Source: CAZUCD01 sp964618855 (lineage in GTDB: Bacteria > Sumerlaeota > Sumerlaeia > SLMS01 > JANRJK01). Taken from it: 55,027 bases of DNA. The notes below the pieces were generated by a model. That model did no database searches, was not told the DNA's origin, and worked only from the letters and a program-made list of their open reading frames with translations. This document shows, piece by piece, positions 39,725-48,304 of the stretch (its first letter is position 1; each line of letters opens with the position of its first letter). The stretch lies in the NCBI GenBank assembly GCA_964618855.1, contig CAZUCD010000001.1:1-55027 (forward strand), written 5' to 3'. The position numbers and the translations under genes were made by a program.

Positions 39725-42013
39725 TCAGCGCGCGTTCGTTCCGCCGACCTCCGACGTGCCATGCACTGGTTCCGATCCTTCGTTTGTCCCCCCCATCCTC
39801 ACCCCTCCCGCGTGGTTCGGCACTTGGAAGCAGTGCGCTTGATACTCGATCTCCGTCCACTGCTGGGGCTGGAGGGACAAACCCGGCATGAGCGGCCGAT
39901 TCACAGGGCGGAACCGAATCCCGACGCGAAGTTTGCTCTTCCCGCGGGTCAGCTCCAGCGGCAGCAGAAACTCATCCTCAACAAACCGTCGGTTCGATGT
40001 CTGGAGGACAGGGTCGGGTGGCGAAAGCTCCGTCGCCGGCCAGGTTCCGTAACCGAGAGTTGACCCCGCCGTGTACCAGAAGCCCGCCGAGGTCCAGCCG
40101 GGGCCGGGGGGAAGGCCCACAACCCCCGGATGGTCCGCCACGAAGACCTCCCCGCGCTGGTTCGGGTACTGGTAGTCCAGCGTCCGCCTTAGCATCACGC
40201 CCTGGTTCCCGGGGTCGATGCCCAGCGTGAAAGCCGATCCGGTCCCCGTGCGCCGCGCCGTCTCGGCGTGCGCCGGGTAAACCTCGACGCCCTGGACAGT
40301 GTCGGGCCCCCAGTCGAACCGCGACACGATCGTGTAGGGTTGGGTGGCCGAACTTATCTGGTATTGGTGCGCCGCCTCGCTTGCCGGGTTCCCGACGTCC
40401 AGCGTGTCCGTCCGCACGAGCGACGGCTGCGGCACCCCGTACCAGTAGGTGACCGTCTCGTAGGCGCCGGGCTGCATGTTGTCCACCCCGTGCTCGAAGT
40501 GGAGGACGGCGCGATCCCCGAACGGCATCACATCCGCGAGCAGGAAGCGGTAGGCGGACTGTATGAGGTCCTGCGGCCCGCTGGCCGTCCACGGAAACTC
40601 GCAGCCGACGGGATGCCCCGCGAGGGGAAGCGTCACGCGCTCCCTCCACCAGCCGTCCCCGCCCCCTGCCCACTCCTCGGTTCCGGTGCCCTGCACCTGC
40701 GGGGTGCGCGCCCCGTCGAAGTAGAACCTCGGGTCCCCTTCGGTGGGCTCGTAGAGCCCGTCCTTCGCAAACGTGAAGGTTGTGCCCGCGATGTGGCCCG
40801 ACCAGTGGTCGTGTCCCTCGACCCCTCGCGTGTCCAGGAAGACGACATGCTCGCGCGGAACGGTTTCGGGATGATCCCGGTGCGTGGCGTGGAACAAACC
40901 CGCATGCCTCGGGTTCATGCCGAGGGGTCCCTGCCTGATCGACCATTGGACGCCCGGAATGGCTTCACTCCCGGGGTTCACCAGTTCGACCAGGGCCCGC
41001 CGATGAAACGGCATGGGGAAGTAGCATGACAGGTGGACGCGTCCGCCAGCGTACCTGACCGAGACGGGCAGCGCCTTCACCAGCCACTCGCGACCATCGT
41101 CATTGTAGATCGTCCCCACTCCGAAGAACAGGTCGATGGGTGCGTCCACGGACGGCTGCCGCGCGCCGTCCCACGTGATTCGGATGCGTGCCCGCCCCAG
41201 TCGTTGCGCATCGGCCTCCGGCACCGAGAGGTTGATCGCGCGGATCATGGACGGCCCCGAGCCAAGACTGGCCAACAGGTTCCGACCCGGTGCGAGGCTG
41301 AGTGCACCGCCCGTGCCGGTGATGCCCGCCGCGGCCGCCTCCGGAGTGCCAACCGACGGAACCAGGTCGCTTCCCGCGCTCGAAAGCAGGTCGAGAACCC
41401 GTTGGTCCGGTGGGGATGGCTGCCACGACTCGAGCGGCCTCGAGAGAGGGACGCCCGGCGCAAACCGCGTGTAGATGTAGTAACCCGTACCATAGAAGGT
41501 CCGCTCGTACTCCATCCGGAAGGAGCTGGCGAACGGCATCGGCACCCAAGTCAGGTTCGCCCCGCGCGTCACCGGCCAGGGAAGTGCAAGGGGCTGTGCA
41601 AAGATGCTCGCGGGCAGGAACACCGAGCCGTAGTCGGGCTCGTTCGGATTCGCCGTGCTGGTGTCCTCCACGACGTGGTCGACGCCATCGACCACGAAGT
41701 GCCACGGGCTGCCATGCCAGCGGTTGAACCGCGCGAACCACAGGATGCCGGGACCCTCCACGTCGAGCGTGACGTGCCTGTCCGGGGCGAGCATGTAGAG
41801 GAAGTGGCTAGCGTCGGAGCCCTCGTTATGGCCGGCGCGGTCCCACGTGCTTCGCAGCCACGTCCGCGCGCCGATCCTGAGCTGGGGCCACTTGTCCCAG
41901 TGGATGTAGGCGTCCTCCCCGATGGGGATGGTCGGGAGGTCCCCGGCGGGGGAGACTGCCGGCAGCCATGCGGCCATCAACGCGGCAAGCCCGGCCAGGA
42001 AGCGGGTTCTCAT
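39725..42013 (-). CDS. GH172 (DUF2961) family glycoside hydrolase-like protein
   Basis: 762 residues with a signal peptide (MRTRFLAGLAALMAAWLPAVSPAG), so exported. The central region (about residues 40-430) has the DUF2961/GH172 features: RSTWDRAGHNEGSDASHFLYM, DVEGPGILWFARF, YGTGYYIYTRF and LSCYFPMPFHRRALVELVNPGSE. A second beta region follows, with YRFLLADVMPFGDRAVLHFEHGV and QPGAYETVTYWYGVPQP (residues about 450-600). Characterised GH172 members cleave alpha-fructose or arabinofuranose linkages, including mycobacterial arabinan. The substrate here is unproven. Start is ATG at 42013. It is divergent from the caspase-like lipoprotein gene and convergent with the CrtA-like gene. Confidence 0.87.
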   Translation of the reverse strand: MRTRFLAGLAALMAAWLPAVSPAGDLPTIPIGEDAYIHWDKWPQLRIGARTWLRSTWDRAGHNEGSDASHFLYMLAPDRHVTLDVEGPGILWFARFNRWHGSPWHFVVDGVDHVVEDTSTANPNEPDYGSVFLPASIFAQPLALPWPVTRGANLTWVPMPFASSFRMEYERTFYGTGYYIYTRFAPGVPLSRPLESWQPSPPDQRVLDLLSSAGSDLVPSVGTPEAAAAGITGTGGALSLAPGRNLLASLGSGPSMIRAINLSVPEADAQRLGRARIRITWDGARQPSVDAPIDLFFGVGTIYNDDGREWLVKALPVSVRYAGGRVHLSCYFPMPFHRRALVELVNPGSEAIPGVQWSIRQGPLGMNPRHAGLFHATHRDHPETVPREHVVFLDTRGVEGHDHWSGHIAGTTFTFAKDGLYEPTEGDPRFYFDGARTPQVQGTGTEEWAGGGDGWWRERVTLPLAGHPVGCEFPWTASGPQDLIQSAYRFLLADVMPFGDRAVLHFEHGVDNMQPGAYETVTYWYGVPQPSLVRTDTLDVGNPASEAAHQYQISSATQPYTIVSRFDWGPDTVQGVEVYPAHAETARRTGTGSAFTLGIDPGNQGVMLRRTLDYQYPNQRGEVFVADHPGVVGLPPGPGWTSAGFWYTAGSTLGYGTWPATELSPPDPVLQTSNRRFVEDEFLLPLELTRGKSKLRVGIRFRPVNRPLMPGLSLQPQQWTEIEYQAHCFQVPNHAGGVRMGGTNEGSEPVHGTSEVGGTNAR

Positions 42014-42304
42014 GGAGTGGAGACGATGCACACCAATAGCGCTGCGTCCAGTCCGACCCCCGTGGCCATCAAGTTCGCGCACTTCCCGGACCCTCCCGCA
42101 CGCTCATGCCGGTCATGAGGCCGAAACTTACATTCTGCGGTTCGAACCGGCGAGTGTTGCCACGCATCCCGGGGATTGCCGGTTTGGGGGCGCACCCAAC
42201 CCTGCATTGCGCGGGGCTTGCGGCCCGGCCAGCGCCAACCTAGCGTGGTCCCGTCACTTCGAGTTCAGGCAAACCCAGTCCGTCCCCCGGGGAGCAAGAG
42301 CGCC
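42014..42304. promoter_or_regulatory. Divergent intergenic region between GH172 and caspase-like genes
   Basis: 291 bp between divergent starts. The frames here are not protein-like. An imperfect hairpin (GGTTTGGG near 42181 with CCCAACC near 42196) is visible. GGGGAGCAAGAG just before 42305 is a plausible ribosome site for the lipoprotein gene. Promoters for both genes are expected but none is convincing by eye. Confidence 0.25.
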
Positions 42305-44041
42305 ATGAAACGCCAGTTGGCATTCATCGCGGCCATCGCCGCCTCCGCAGTCCTCACTACAGCATGCGCAGGCGGAAACAACTTCCGCGTGATGGAAAAG
42401 CGCTCACAGCACCAGCCCATCCCCGTCCGTGCGATCGTGACGGACTTCCAGGACGAACGCGGCTTCAAGGTGGAGGCCAGCAGCGGCCTCATCATGGTCC
42501 CACTCGTCCCATTCTCGCCCTACCGCTACGAGCGCAATGACGAGCTGTTCAAGGGCGCCGTCGACCCGTTCCGCCAGTCGCTCGCGAAGAACTTCGCCAA
42601 GCGCCTCTCCGACGCTGGCCTGTTCGAGAGCGTCCAATATGCACCGGATGACGCCAAGCCACCCCGCGGCGAGTACGACGTCGAGCTGAAGACGCGCATG
42701 GTGAAGCTCGACGCCAAGGGGGGTAAAACCCGCTTCGGGCTGTCATTCCTCGGCGACATCCTGTGGTACCTCGGCATCCCCTACTACAGCCGCCGATGGG
42801 ACGCGGAGATGGAGTTCCAACTCGTTGACGGCTACTCCGGCGAACCCGTGGGCGAGCCGGTCCAGATGAAGCATGTGACGGGGCGCCGCGTGTACACGAT
42901 CTACGGCAGCCTTTCCGCCTTCAAGGACCTGTTCTCGAAGTCCGAGTACCTCTGGGACGGGTACGTTGATTCGGCATGGAAGAACCTCGACGCGCCCGAC
43001 AGCGCGAAATGGGCTTCCCTCAGGGAGGAGGGCCAGAAGCGCCTCGCGGCCGAGGCCCGGGATGCGCAGCAGATCAAGCAGGGCAGCCCGCCGGTGTTCT
43101 CCCTCCTTTCCCCAACCGACGGTGCAAACGTGCGTGGCGGGACGACCACGATCCGCTGGAGCGCCACGGCCCCGGGCCGCCTGAAGCAGGCGACCGTCGC
43201 CGTGAACAACCAGCCCGTCGACATCGGCCTCAACGCAATCCAGCTCGCCGACCCGGACAACGCTCCGCTGTCCGTTCCGGCGACCGAGGTCCCCGTTTCC
43301 CTCAAGCTCGGCCCGAACAGGATCGACACGCTCCTCATCGATCACCGCGGCAACCGCACCACGGGCTCATTCACGATCAACCGCCTTCCCGGCGAGCTCT
43401 TCCCCGCGACGCGCAAGGGCCTGCTCATCGGCGGGGACACGGATGCCGCGCGCGCCAGCGTGGACAAGCTGGCGGGCGTGCTGGGCGACATGCAGCTCGG
43501 ACAGTTCCCGCAGGGTGCCCTCACCAAGGTCTCCGCATCCTCGCTCTCCTCGGGCGAGGTGCTCGGCGCCGTGTCGAAGTTCGGCGCCAACCTCCGTTCC
43601 GGCGAACTCGCCTTCATCTACGTGGCGGGCCGGGGCAACGGCGACGCCCTCACGCTCGGCGGGGGAGACCTCTCCCTCGAGTCCCTCGTGAGTTCCGTGC
43701 GCGCCTCGCTCCCGACGGACGAGGTCATACTCATCCTGGACATCGACTGGGAGGGCGGCGCGGGCGGCGAAGCCATCGCGGACCGGATCGGCGACGTGCC
43801 GTCGCGGTGGGCCTTCGTGACTTCATCGGAAGCCCCGGCCCCCGGAAGCACCAAGGGAGGCATGACGCTCCTTGGCGACTCGATTGCGGGCGTGTTCGAG
43901 GGACGCGGCGGCAGGGAGGCACGCGTCTCGCTCGAGCGGCTGCTCGACGACACGGTGACCGCGGTCACCTCCAATGGTGGAGCGGCGCCCGGCGTGTCGG
44001 GCCGCTACAACACCAGCATCACGATGATCCAGCGCGAATGA
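42305..44041 (+). CDS. Lipoprotein with a C-terminal caspase-like (probably inactive) domain
   Basis: 578 residues. The signal peptide ends in a lipobox, LTTAC, with Cys21 to be lipidated. The N-terminal domain (about 30-260) is unassigned but includes RFGLSFLGDILWYLGIPYYS. An Ig-like domain (VFSLLSPTDGANVRGGTTTIRW) lies at about 265-360. From about residue 370 a caspase-like (C14) fold is visible: KGLLIGG, LAFIYVAGRG where active members have SGHG (His replaced by Arg443), and LDIDWEGG where they have LDSCHSGG (Asp481-Trp482 in place of Cys-His). It is therefore likely a non-catalytic pseudo-caspase that binds a partner. Start ATG 42305; a 291-bp gap separates it from the divergent GH172 gene. 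ribBA follows by 80 bp. Confidence 0.85.
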   Translation: MKRQLAFIAAIAASAVLTTACAGGNNFRVMEKRSQHQPIPVRAIVTDFQDERGFKVEASSGLIMVPLVPFSPYRYERNDELFKGAVDPFRQSLAKNFAKRLSDAGLFESVQYAPDDAKPPRGEYDVELKTRMVKLDAKGGKTRFGLSFLGDILWYLGIPYYSRRWDAEMEFQLVDGYSGEPVGEPVQMKHVTGRRVYTIYGSLSAFKDLFSKSEYLWDGYVDSAWKNLDAPDSAKWASLREEGQKRLAAEARDAQQIKQGSPPVFSLLSPTDGANVRGGTTTIRWSATAPGRLKQATVAVNNQPVDIGLNAIQLADPDNAPLSVPATEVPVSLKLGPNRIDTLLIDHRGNRTTGSFTINRLPGELFPATRKGLLIGGDTDAARASVDKLAGVLGDMQLGQFPQGALTKVSASSLSSGEVLGAVSKFGANLRSGELAFIYVAGRGNGDALTLGGGDLSLESLVSSVRASLPTDEVILILDIDWEGGAGGEAIADRIGDVPSRWAFVTSSEAPAPGSTKGGMTLLGDSIAGVFEGRGGREARVSLERLLDDTVTAVTSNGGAAPGVSGRYNTSITMIQRE

Positions 44042-44121
44042 CTTCCCGGCGCCCCCCGCCGCGCGAGCGGCTGGGGGCGCCCCCTCTCCCCAGATTTCCG
44101 ATCAACAGGGTCCCGCATCAC

Positions 44122-45375
44122 ATGAGCCGCATCGCAAAGGTCGAGGACGCCATCGCCGCCATACGCGCGGGCAGGATCGTCATCGTCGTGGACGACGAGT
44201 CCCGCGAAAATGAAGGCGACTTCATCATGGCTGCCTCGCATGCCACGCCCGAGTCCGTGAACTTCATGGCGAAGCACGGACGCGGCCTGATCTGCGTCCC
44301 CACCACCACGGCCCGCCTGCGCGAGCTGCAGCTCGACGCGATGGTCCGCCACAACACAGCCCCCCATGGCACGAACTTCACCATCAGCGTCGATGCACTC
44401 GGCGTTGCCACGGGCATCTCGGCCAGCGATCGCGCCCTCACCATCCGCAAGTTCGTCGAGGATGCGACCCGCCCGGAGGACCTCCTTCGTCCGGGGCACA
44501 TCTTCCCGCTGGAAGCCAAGGACGGAGGCGTCCTTGTCCGCGCCGGGCACACCGAGGCCACCGTGGACCTCGCGCGCCTCGCCGGCCTTCCACCCGTGGG
44601 CGTCCTGTGCGAGATTCTGAACGACGACGGCACCATGGCGCGGCTCCCCGAACTCGAGCGCGTCGCCGAGCAGCACGATCTCCTCATCCTCACCATCGCG
44701 GACCTCATCGAGTACCGGACCCGTACCGAGAACCTCGTCCGGCGGATCGTGTCCACGGAGATTCCGAATCCGTTCGGAACCTGGACGCTGCACCTCTACG
44801 AGAACTCGCTGAACGGGGAGGAGATCATCGCCCTGGTTCTCGGCCAGCCCGAGGCGCAGGACAGCGCGCTCATCCGCGTGCACAGCAAGTGCTTCACGGG
44901 CGACACGCTGCTTTCGCGACGCTGCGACTGCGGCCCGCAGCTCATGACCGCCATGGAGCGCATCGCGGCGGAGGGGCACGGCGTGATCCTCTACATGGAC
45001 CACGAGGGACGGGGGATCGGCCTGAGGGCAAAGCTCATGGCCTACAACCTCCAGCGCCAGGGCATGGACACGGTCGAGGCGAACAAGGCGCTCGGCTACG
45101 GCGCGGACCTGCGGGAGTACGGCATCGGCGTGCAGATACTGGCGGACCTCGGCCTGCGCCGCATCCGCATCATGTCCAACAATCCCAAGAAGATCGTGGG
45201 CATTGGCGGATTCGGTATCGAGGTCGTCGGGCGCGTGCCCCTGGTGGCAGGGCACACCGACGTCAACGACGCGTACCTGCGCGCAAAGGCGGCAAAGATG
45301 GGGCACCTGCTCGACTTCAGCACCGGCACTGCGCGTCCCGCCCAGGACGCGACTTCCACGAAGGTCGCCTCCTGA
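44122..45375 (+). CDS. ribBA: Bifunctional 3,4-dihydroxy-2-butanone-4-phosphate synthase / GTP cyclohydrolase II
   Basis: 417 residues, normal for RibBA. The N-terminal half makes the 4-carbon riboflavin precursor from ribulose-5-phosphate: DDESRENEGDFIMAA (Glu metal ligands), HTEATVDLARLAGLPPVGV. The C-terminal half hydrolyses GTP: the zinc site CFTGDTLLSRRCDCG is intact, with YMDHEGRGIGLRAKLMAYNLQ. Both domains look active, so the protein provides both precursors of riboflavin. Start is ATG at 44122. Its stop overlaps the next start as TGATG (45373-45377), so it is coupled to a membrane protein gene. No FMN-riboswitch-like fold fits in the 80 bp before it. Confidence 0.96.
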   Translation: MSRIAKVEDAIAAIRAGRIVIVVDDESRENEGDFIMAASHATPESVNFMAKHGRGLICVPTTTARLRELQLDAMVRHNTAPHGTNFTISVDALGVATGISASDRALTIRKFVEDATRPEDLLRPGHIFPLEAKDGGVLVRAGHTEATVDLARLAGLPPVGVLCEILNDDGTMARLPELERVAEQHDLLILTIADLIEYRTRTENLVRRIVSTEIPNPFGTWTLHLYENSLNGEEIIALVLGQPEAQDSALIRVHSKCFTGDTLLSRRCDCGPQLMTAMERIAAEGHGVILYMDHEGRGIGLRAKLMAYNLQRQGMDTVEANKALGYGADLREYGIGVQILADLGLRRIRIMSNNPKKIVGIGGFGIEVVGRVPLVAGHTDVNDAYLRAKAAKMGHLLDFSTGTARPAQDATSTKVAS

Positions 45376-46073
45376 TGAGTTCCTTCCTGATCATTGTCAT
45401 CCTGGTCGGCGCAACGGTGGTCGCCTGGATGTTCCTGACCAACACGAAGGGGGGTAGCTCGGCAGCCCCCCCGGAGCTCAAGGGGCCCGGTCCGCGCTCC
45501 CGCCACGAGGAGGCTTCCCCGGCCTTCACGTTCAAGATACGCGAGGCGCTCCAGACCGGCGGCGTCGCGGAGGCCGTGCGGATCTACGTGCTCGAGACGG
45601 GTGCCCCGGTGTCCGACGCATCAAAGATCATCACTGAGTTTCAGGCCGGCTCGAAGCTCGTGCGTTGGGCGCCGGCGGGAGACGGATCCGGGGCGAAGAA
45701 GACACCAACCGGCCAAGGCAGGGCGCCCGAGCCGACCGCCCCGAAGCTGGGCGTCGCGGATTACCTCCGGAAGGGGGACCGCGCCGCCGCCATTGCGCGC
45801 TACCGTGAGCTCTCAAACGCGGACGAGGCGCAGGCCGAACGCGCCGTGGCCATCCTCGAAAGGGAACTCGCATCCGACCTGCCGAGCGAGGTCCCTCCGG
45901 GGACCGAGGCCAATCCGCGCGAGTTGACCGAGGGCGAGAAGATCCACATTGCCAAGCTAATCATGGATGGCAAGCGCCTCGAAGCCGTGGACCGCGTGCG
46001 CCGCCTCACCGGGAAATCCATGGAGGCGTCGAGCAACACGGTCTCAGCCCTAGCCTCAAAGATACAGAATTGA
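45375..46073 (+). CDS. Membrane-anchored protein with L7/L12-C-terminal-like repeats (longer copy)
   Basis: 232 residues. A membrane helix (FLIIVILVGATVVAWMFL, residues 4-21) is followed by a Ser/Gly/Pro linker and three helical units that resemble the ribosomal L7/L12 C-terminal-domain motif of the type KIEAIKxxRxxTGxxLxEAKxxVE: about residues 57-90 (GVAEAVRIYVLETGAPVSDA), 126-163 (YLRKGDRAAAIARYRELSN) and 190-230 (RLEAVDRVRRLTGKSMEASS). These are degenerate compared with the next gene. Such units in L12 recruit translation GTPases; on a membrane anchor the role is unknown. ATG at 45375 overlaps the ribBA stop. A paralogue starts 61 bp downstream. Confidence 0.75.
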   Translation: MSSFLIIVILVGATVVAWMFLTNTKGGSSAAPPELKGPGPRSRHEEASPAFTFKIREALQTGGVAEAVRIYVLETGAPVSDASKIITEFQAGSKLVRWAPAGDGSGAKKTPTGQGRAPEPTAPKLGVADYLRKGDRAAAIARYRELSNADEAQAERAVAILERELASDLPSEVPPGTEANPRELTEGEKIHIAKLIMDGKRLEAVDRVRRLTGKSMEASSNTVSALASKIQN

Positions 46074-46134
46074 ACCGGCGCGTGCGGTGAATGCGCGGTC
46101 GCCTCGGGCGTAGGATTCACGGGACACTTCCACC

Positions 46135-46599
46135 ATGTCACAATCGCCAGCGGCAAACCTGCTCCCGGTCGCCCTCGTTCTAGCCTTCGCGGGGCTGGCG
46201 TTCGGATTCACCATAGCGGTCGTCGTCTCGGTGCTGAGGCGATCCGGCAAATCCCACGCGCGCCCCGTCCCACCGGGGATGAACCTCGAGGACGAGTGCT
46301 CCCGGGAGCTGGCGGCGCATGGCAAGCTCGCCGCCATCAAGCTCTACAGGGAACGCACGGGCTTTGGCCTGCGCGAGGCAAAGGACGCCATCGAGTTGAT
46401 TGAGGCGGCCGGAGCACCAGCCGGCGCATTGCCAAGTGTCGCCCCGGCGGAAGGAAACCCCACCGCGGCCGAGATCGGCAGACTGGTGGCCGCCGGCAGG
46501 AAGATCGAGGCGATCAAGCTCTACCGCGAGTCCACCGGCTGCGACCTGCGCGCGGCCAAGTCCGCCATCGATGCCGTGGAGGCGGGTCTGAAGCACTGA
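46135..46599 (+). CDS. Membrane-anchored protein with two L7/L12-C-terminal-like repeats
   Basis: 154 residues. The membrane helix is LLPVALVLAFAGLAFGFTIA (about residues 9-28), followed by a basic stretch. Two close copies of an L7/L12 CTD-like unit follow: residues 64-90 (KLAAIKLYRERTGFGLREAK) and 123-149 (KIEAIKLYRESTGCDLRAAK), linked by a Pro/Ala-rich spacer. The pattern KxxxIKxxRxxTGxxLxxAKxxxE is the ribosomal L12 C-terminal signature. Each unit is shorter than the full L12 CTD of about 70 residues and lacks the last beta strands, so these are helical hairpins. The gene ends 1 bp before the ABC ATPase gene and is probably cotranscribed with it. Confidence 0.85.
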   Translation: MSQSPAANLLPVALVLAFAGLAFGFTIAVVVSVLRRSGKSHARPVPPGMNLEDECSRELAAHGKLAAIKLYRERTGFGLREAKDAIELIEAAGAPAGALPSVAPAEGNPTAAEIGRLVAAGRKIEAIKLYRESTGCDLRAAKSAIDAVEAGLKH

Positions 46600-46600
46600 C

Positions 46601-47506
46601 ATGCCGACGCCGGAACCACGCCTGGAAATCTCCGGCGTCACCAAGGTCTACCCGAACCTGAGGCGCGCACTCGACGACGTGGCGCTGACGATCGGCGAGG
46701 GCGTCTTCGGCCTGCTCGGGCCGAATGGCGCAGGAAAGAGCTCGCTGATGGAGATACTCAGCGGCGGCCTCGACTTCGAGCGTGGGCGCGTGACCATCGG
46801 CGGGAAGATTGACCTGGTCCGCGACGCGCCCCTTTGGCGTCGCAACCTTGGGTACATGCCGCAGTCGTTCGACTTTCCCCACAATGTGACGGGCCGGGAA
46901 GTGCTGGAGGAGGCCGCGGTCATGTCGGGGCTGTCCCCGCGACGGCTGAAACCCCGCATCGACGTGCTGCTGGAGCGCGTCAACCTTGCAGCCGCAGCTT
47001 CCCGCCACGCCGCGGGCTACAGCCGCGGCATGAAGCAGCGCCTTGCCATTGCCATGGCCCTGCTCGCCGATCCCGTCCTCCTCCTACTCGACGAGCCGAC
47101 GGCCGGACTCGACCCGGAGGAGCGCGTCTTCTTCCGCGAGCTGCTGGCGTCGACCTCGAAGGGCCGCGTCGTGATCCTCTCGACACACATCGTGAGCGAC
47201 ATCGAGCGCTGCTGTTCCCGCATCGGCGTGATCGTGAAGGGACGGGTCCTGTTCGAGGGCGCACCTTCCGCGCTCACGGGGAAACTCGCGGCGCGCACTT
47301 GGGAAATGCCGGTCACTCCCCAACAGATCGACGAGTGGGTCCGTTCCCGCCGGCTTGTCGCCCTGCACGAACGCGGGAACGGAGCCGTCGCGCGCCTCCT
47401 GTCCGCGGAGAAGCCCGGGGAGTCCGCCATCCCGGTCGAGGCCACGCTCGAGGATGCCTACGTCGAGGCGATCGGCAGCGGCCACCTCGCCGAGGTGGCC
47501 GAGTGA
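46601..47506 (+). CDS. ABC transporter ATP-binding protein
   Basis: 301 residues, a cytoplasmic ATPase. Walker A is GPNGAGKSS, the Q-loop region is LGYMPQSFDFP, the signature is YSRGMKQRLAIAMALL (SRGMKQR in place of LSGGQ, common in ABC-2 exporters), Walker B is VLLLLDEPTAGLDP, and the switch His is in LSTHIV. The C-terminal 90 residues (VIVKGRVLFEGAPSALTGKL onward) are a regulatory extension typical of this exporter class. The start (ATG 46601) follows the L12-like gene by 1 bp, and the stop overlaps the permease start by 4 bases (GTGA). Confidence 0.95.
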   Translation: MPTPEPRLEISGVTKVYPNLRRALDDVALTIGEGVFGLLGPNGAGKSSLMEILSGGLDFERGRVTIGGKIDLVRDAPLWRRNLGYMPQSFDFPHNVTGREVLEEAAVMSGLSPRRLKPRIDVLLERVNLAAAASRHAAGYSRGMKQRLAIAMALLADPVLLLLDEPTAGLDPEERVFFRELLASTSKGRVVILSTHIVSDIERCCSRIGVIVKGRVLFEGAPSALTGKLAARTWEMPVTPQQIDEWVRSRRLVALHERGNGAVARLLSAEKPGESAIPVEATLEDAYVEAIGSGHLAEVAE

Positions 47507-48261
47507 GCGCCGACGAACGCGCCACCGGGCCACTTTCCCCCAAGCCGGGTGAGGGCGCCGTCTCCAACGCCCTGCACGCGTGGTGGGGATGGCTCAGCCT
47601 TTGGTTCGAGCCCGAGTACCGCCGCGGTTTCTATCGACTCCTGGCGGTGGAACTGCGCGTGCTGCTCGGAATGCGGCTCGTGTTCGCGGCGATGGTCCTC
47701 GCCGCGGCAGCCGGATGGCTCGTGATGGTGCAGGTTCCCGACGCCGCCTCAGCCTGGCGTTTCCTCGGCAGGTTGTTCTCTGCGCTCGCCATCCTCTTCG
47801 CGGCGCCGATCTTCGCCTCGGAGCAACGCCAGGGGACCCTGGAGCTCGTCTGGCTGGCGACCGGGTCGCGGGCGGCGATGATCGGCATGAAGACCTTCGC
47901 GATCGTGGCGGCGCAGCTCGCCATGGCCGCGCCCTGCGTGTTCCTCCTCAGCAGGTTCCTCGGTGGATCGCTCCCCTTCGCAGGCACCATGTGGTGCCTG
48001 CTCGTGACGATCCTGTTCGTCACGGGGCTGCTGGCGCTGCTTGCGACCTACCTGCCGCAGCCCTGGGCCGGTGGACTCGCGGGCGTCGTGATTCTCGCGC
48101 CGCTCCTGTACCTGATGGAGGACTGGGACGCGAAGCTCAACCTCTTCGCCTCGCCGCTCCAGCCCGCCAACGTCGCCGTTGGACGCACGGTAGCACTGGT
48201 CCTCGGACTGGTGTTCCTCAACCTGGCGACCCTGCGCATGAAGCACGTGATGAAGGGCTGA
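47503..48261 (+). CDS. ABC-2 type transporter permease
   Basis: 252 residues from a GTG at 47503 that overlaps the ATPase stop as GTGA; the ORF upstream of it runs through the ATPase gene in another frame. Hydrophobic segments are visible at about residues 57-75 (LVFAAMVLAAAAGWLVMV), 87-106, 130-150, 163-185, 192-210 and 225-240, six in all, as expected for an ABC-2 permease. The conserved charged motif ASEQRQGTLELVWLATGSR (residues about 105-125) is the coupling-helix region that docks with the ATPase. Together with the preceding gene it forms an exporter; the substrate is unknown. Confidence 0.9.
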   Translation: MSADERATGPLSPKPGEGAVSNALHAWWGWLSLWFEPEYRRGFYRLLAVELRVLLGMRLVFAAMVLAAAAGWLVMVQVPDAASAWRFLGRLFSALAILFAAPIFASEQRQGTLELVWLATGSRAAMIGMKTFAIVAAQLAMAAPCVFLLSRFLGGSLPFAGTMWCLLVTILFVTGLLALLATYLPQPWAGGLAGVVILAPLLYLMEDWDAKLNLFASPLQPANVAVGRTVALVLGLVFLNLATLRMKHVMKG

Positions 48262-48304
48262 TCGTCCGCGACGCCGGGGGCCCGACACCGCCCTGCAACG
48301 CGCA

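Noticed and set aside
44042..44121. FMN riboswitch before ribBA
   Set aside because: Only 80 bp separate ribBA from the upstream gene, and I see none of the conserved RFN element segments.
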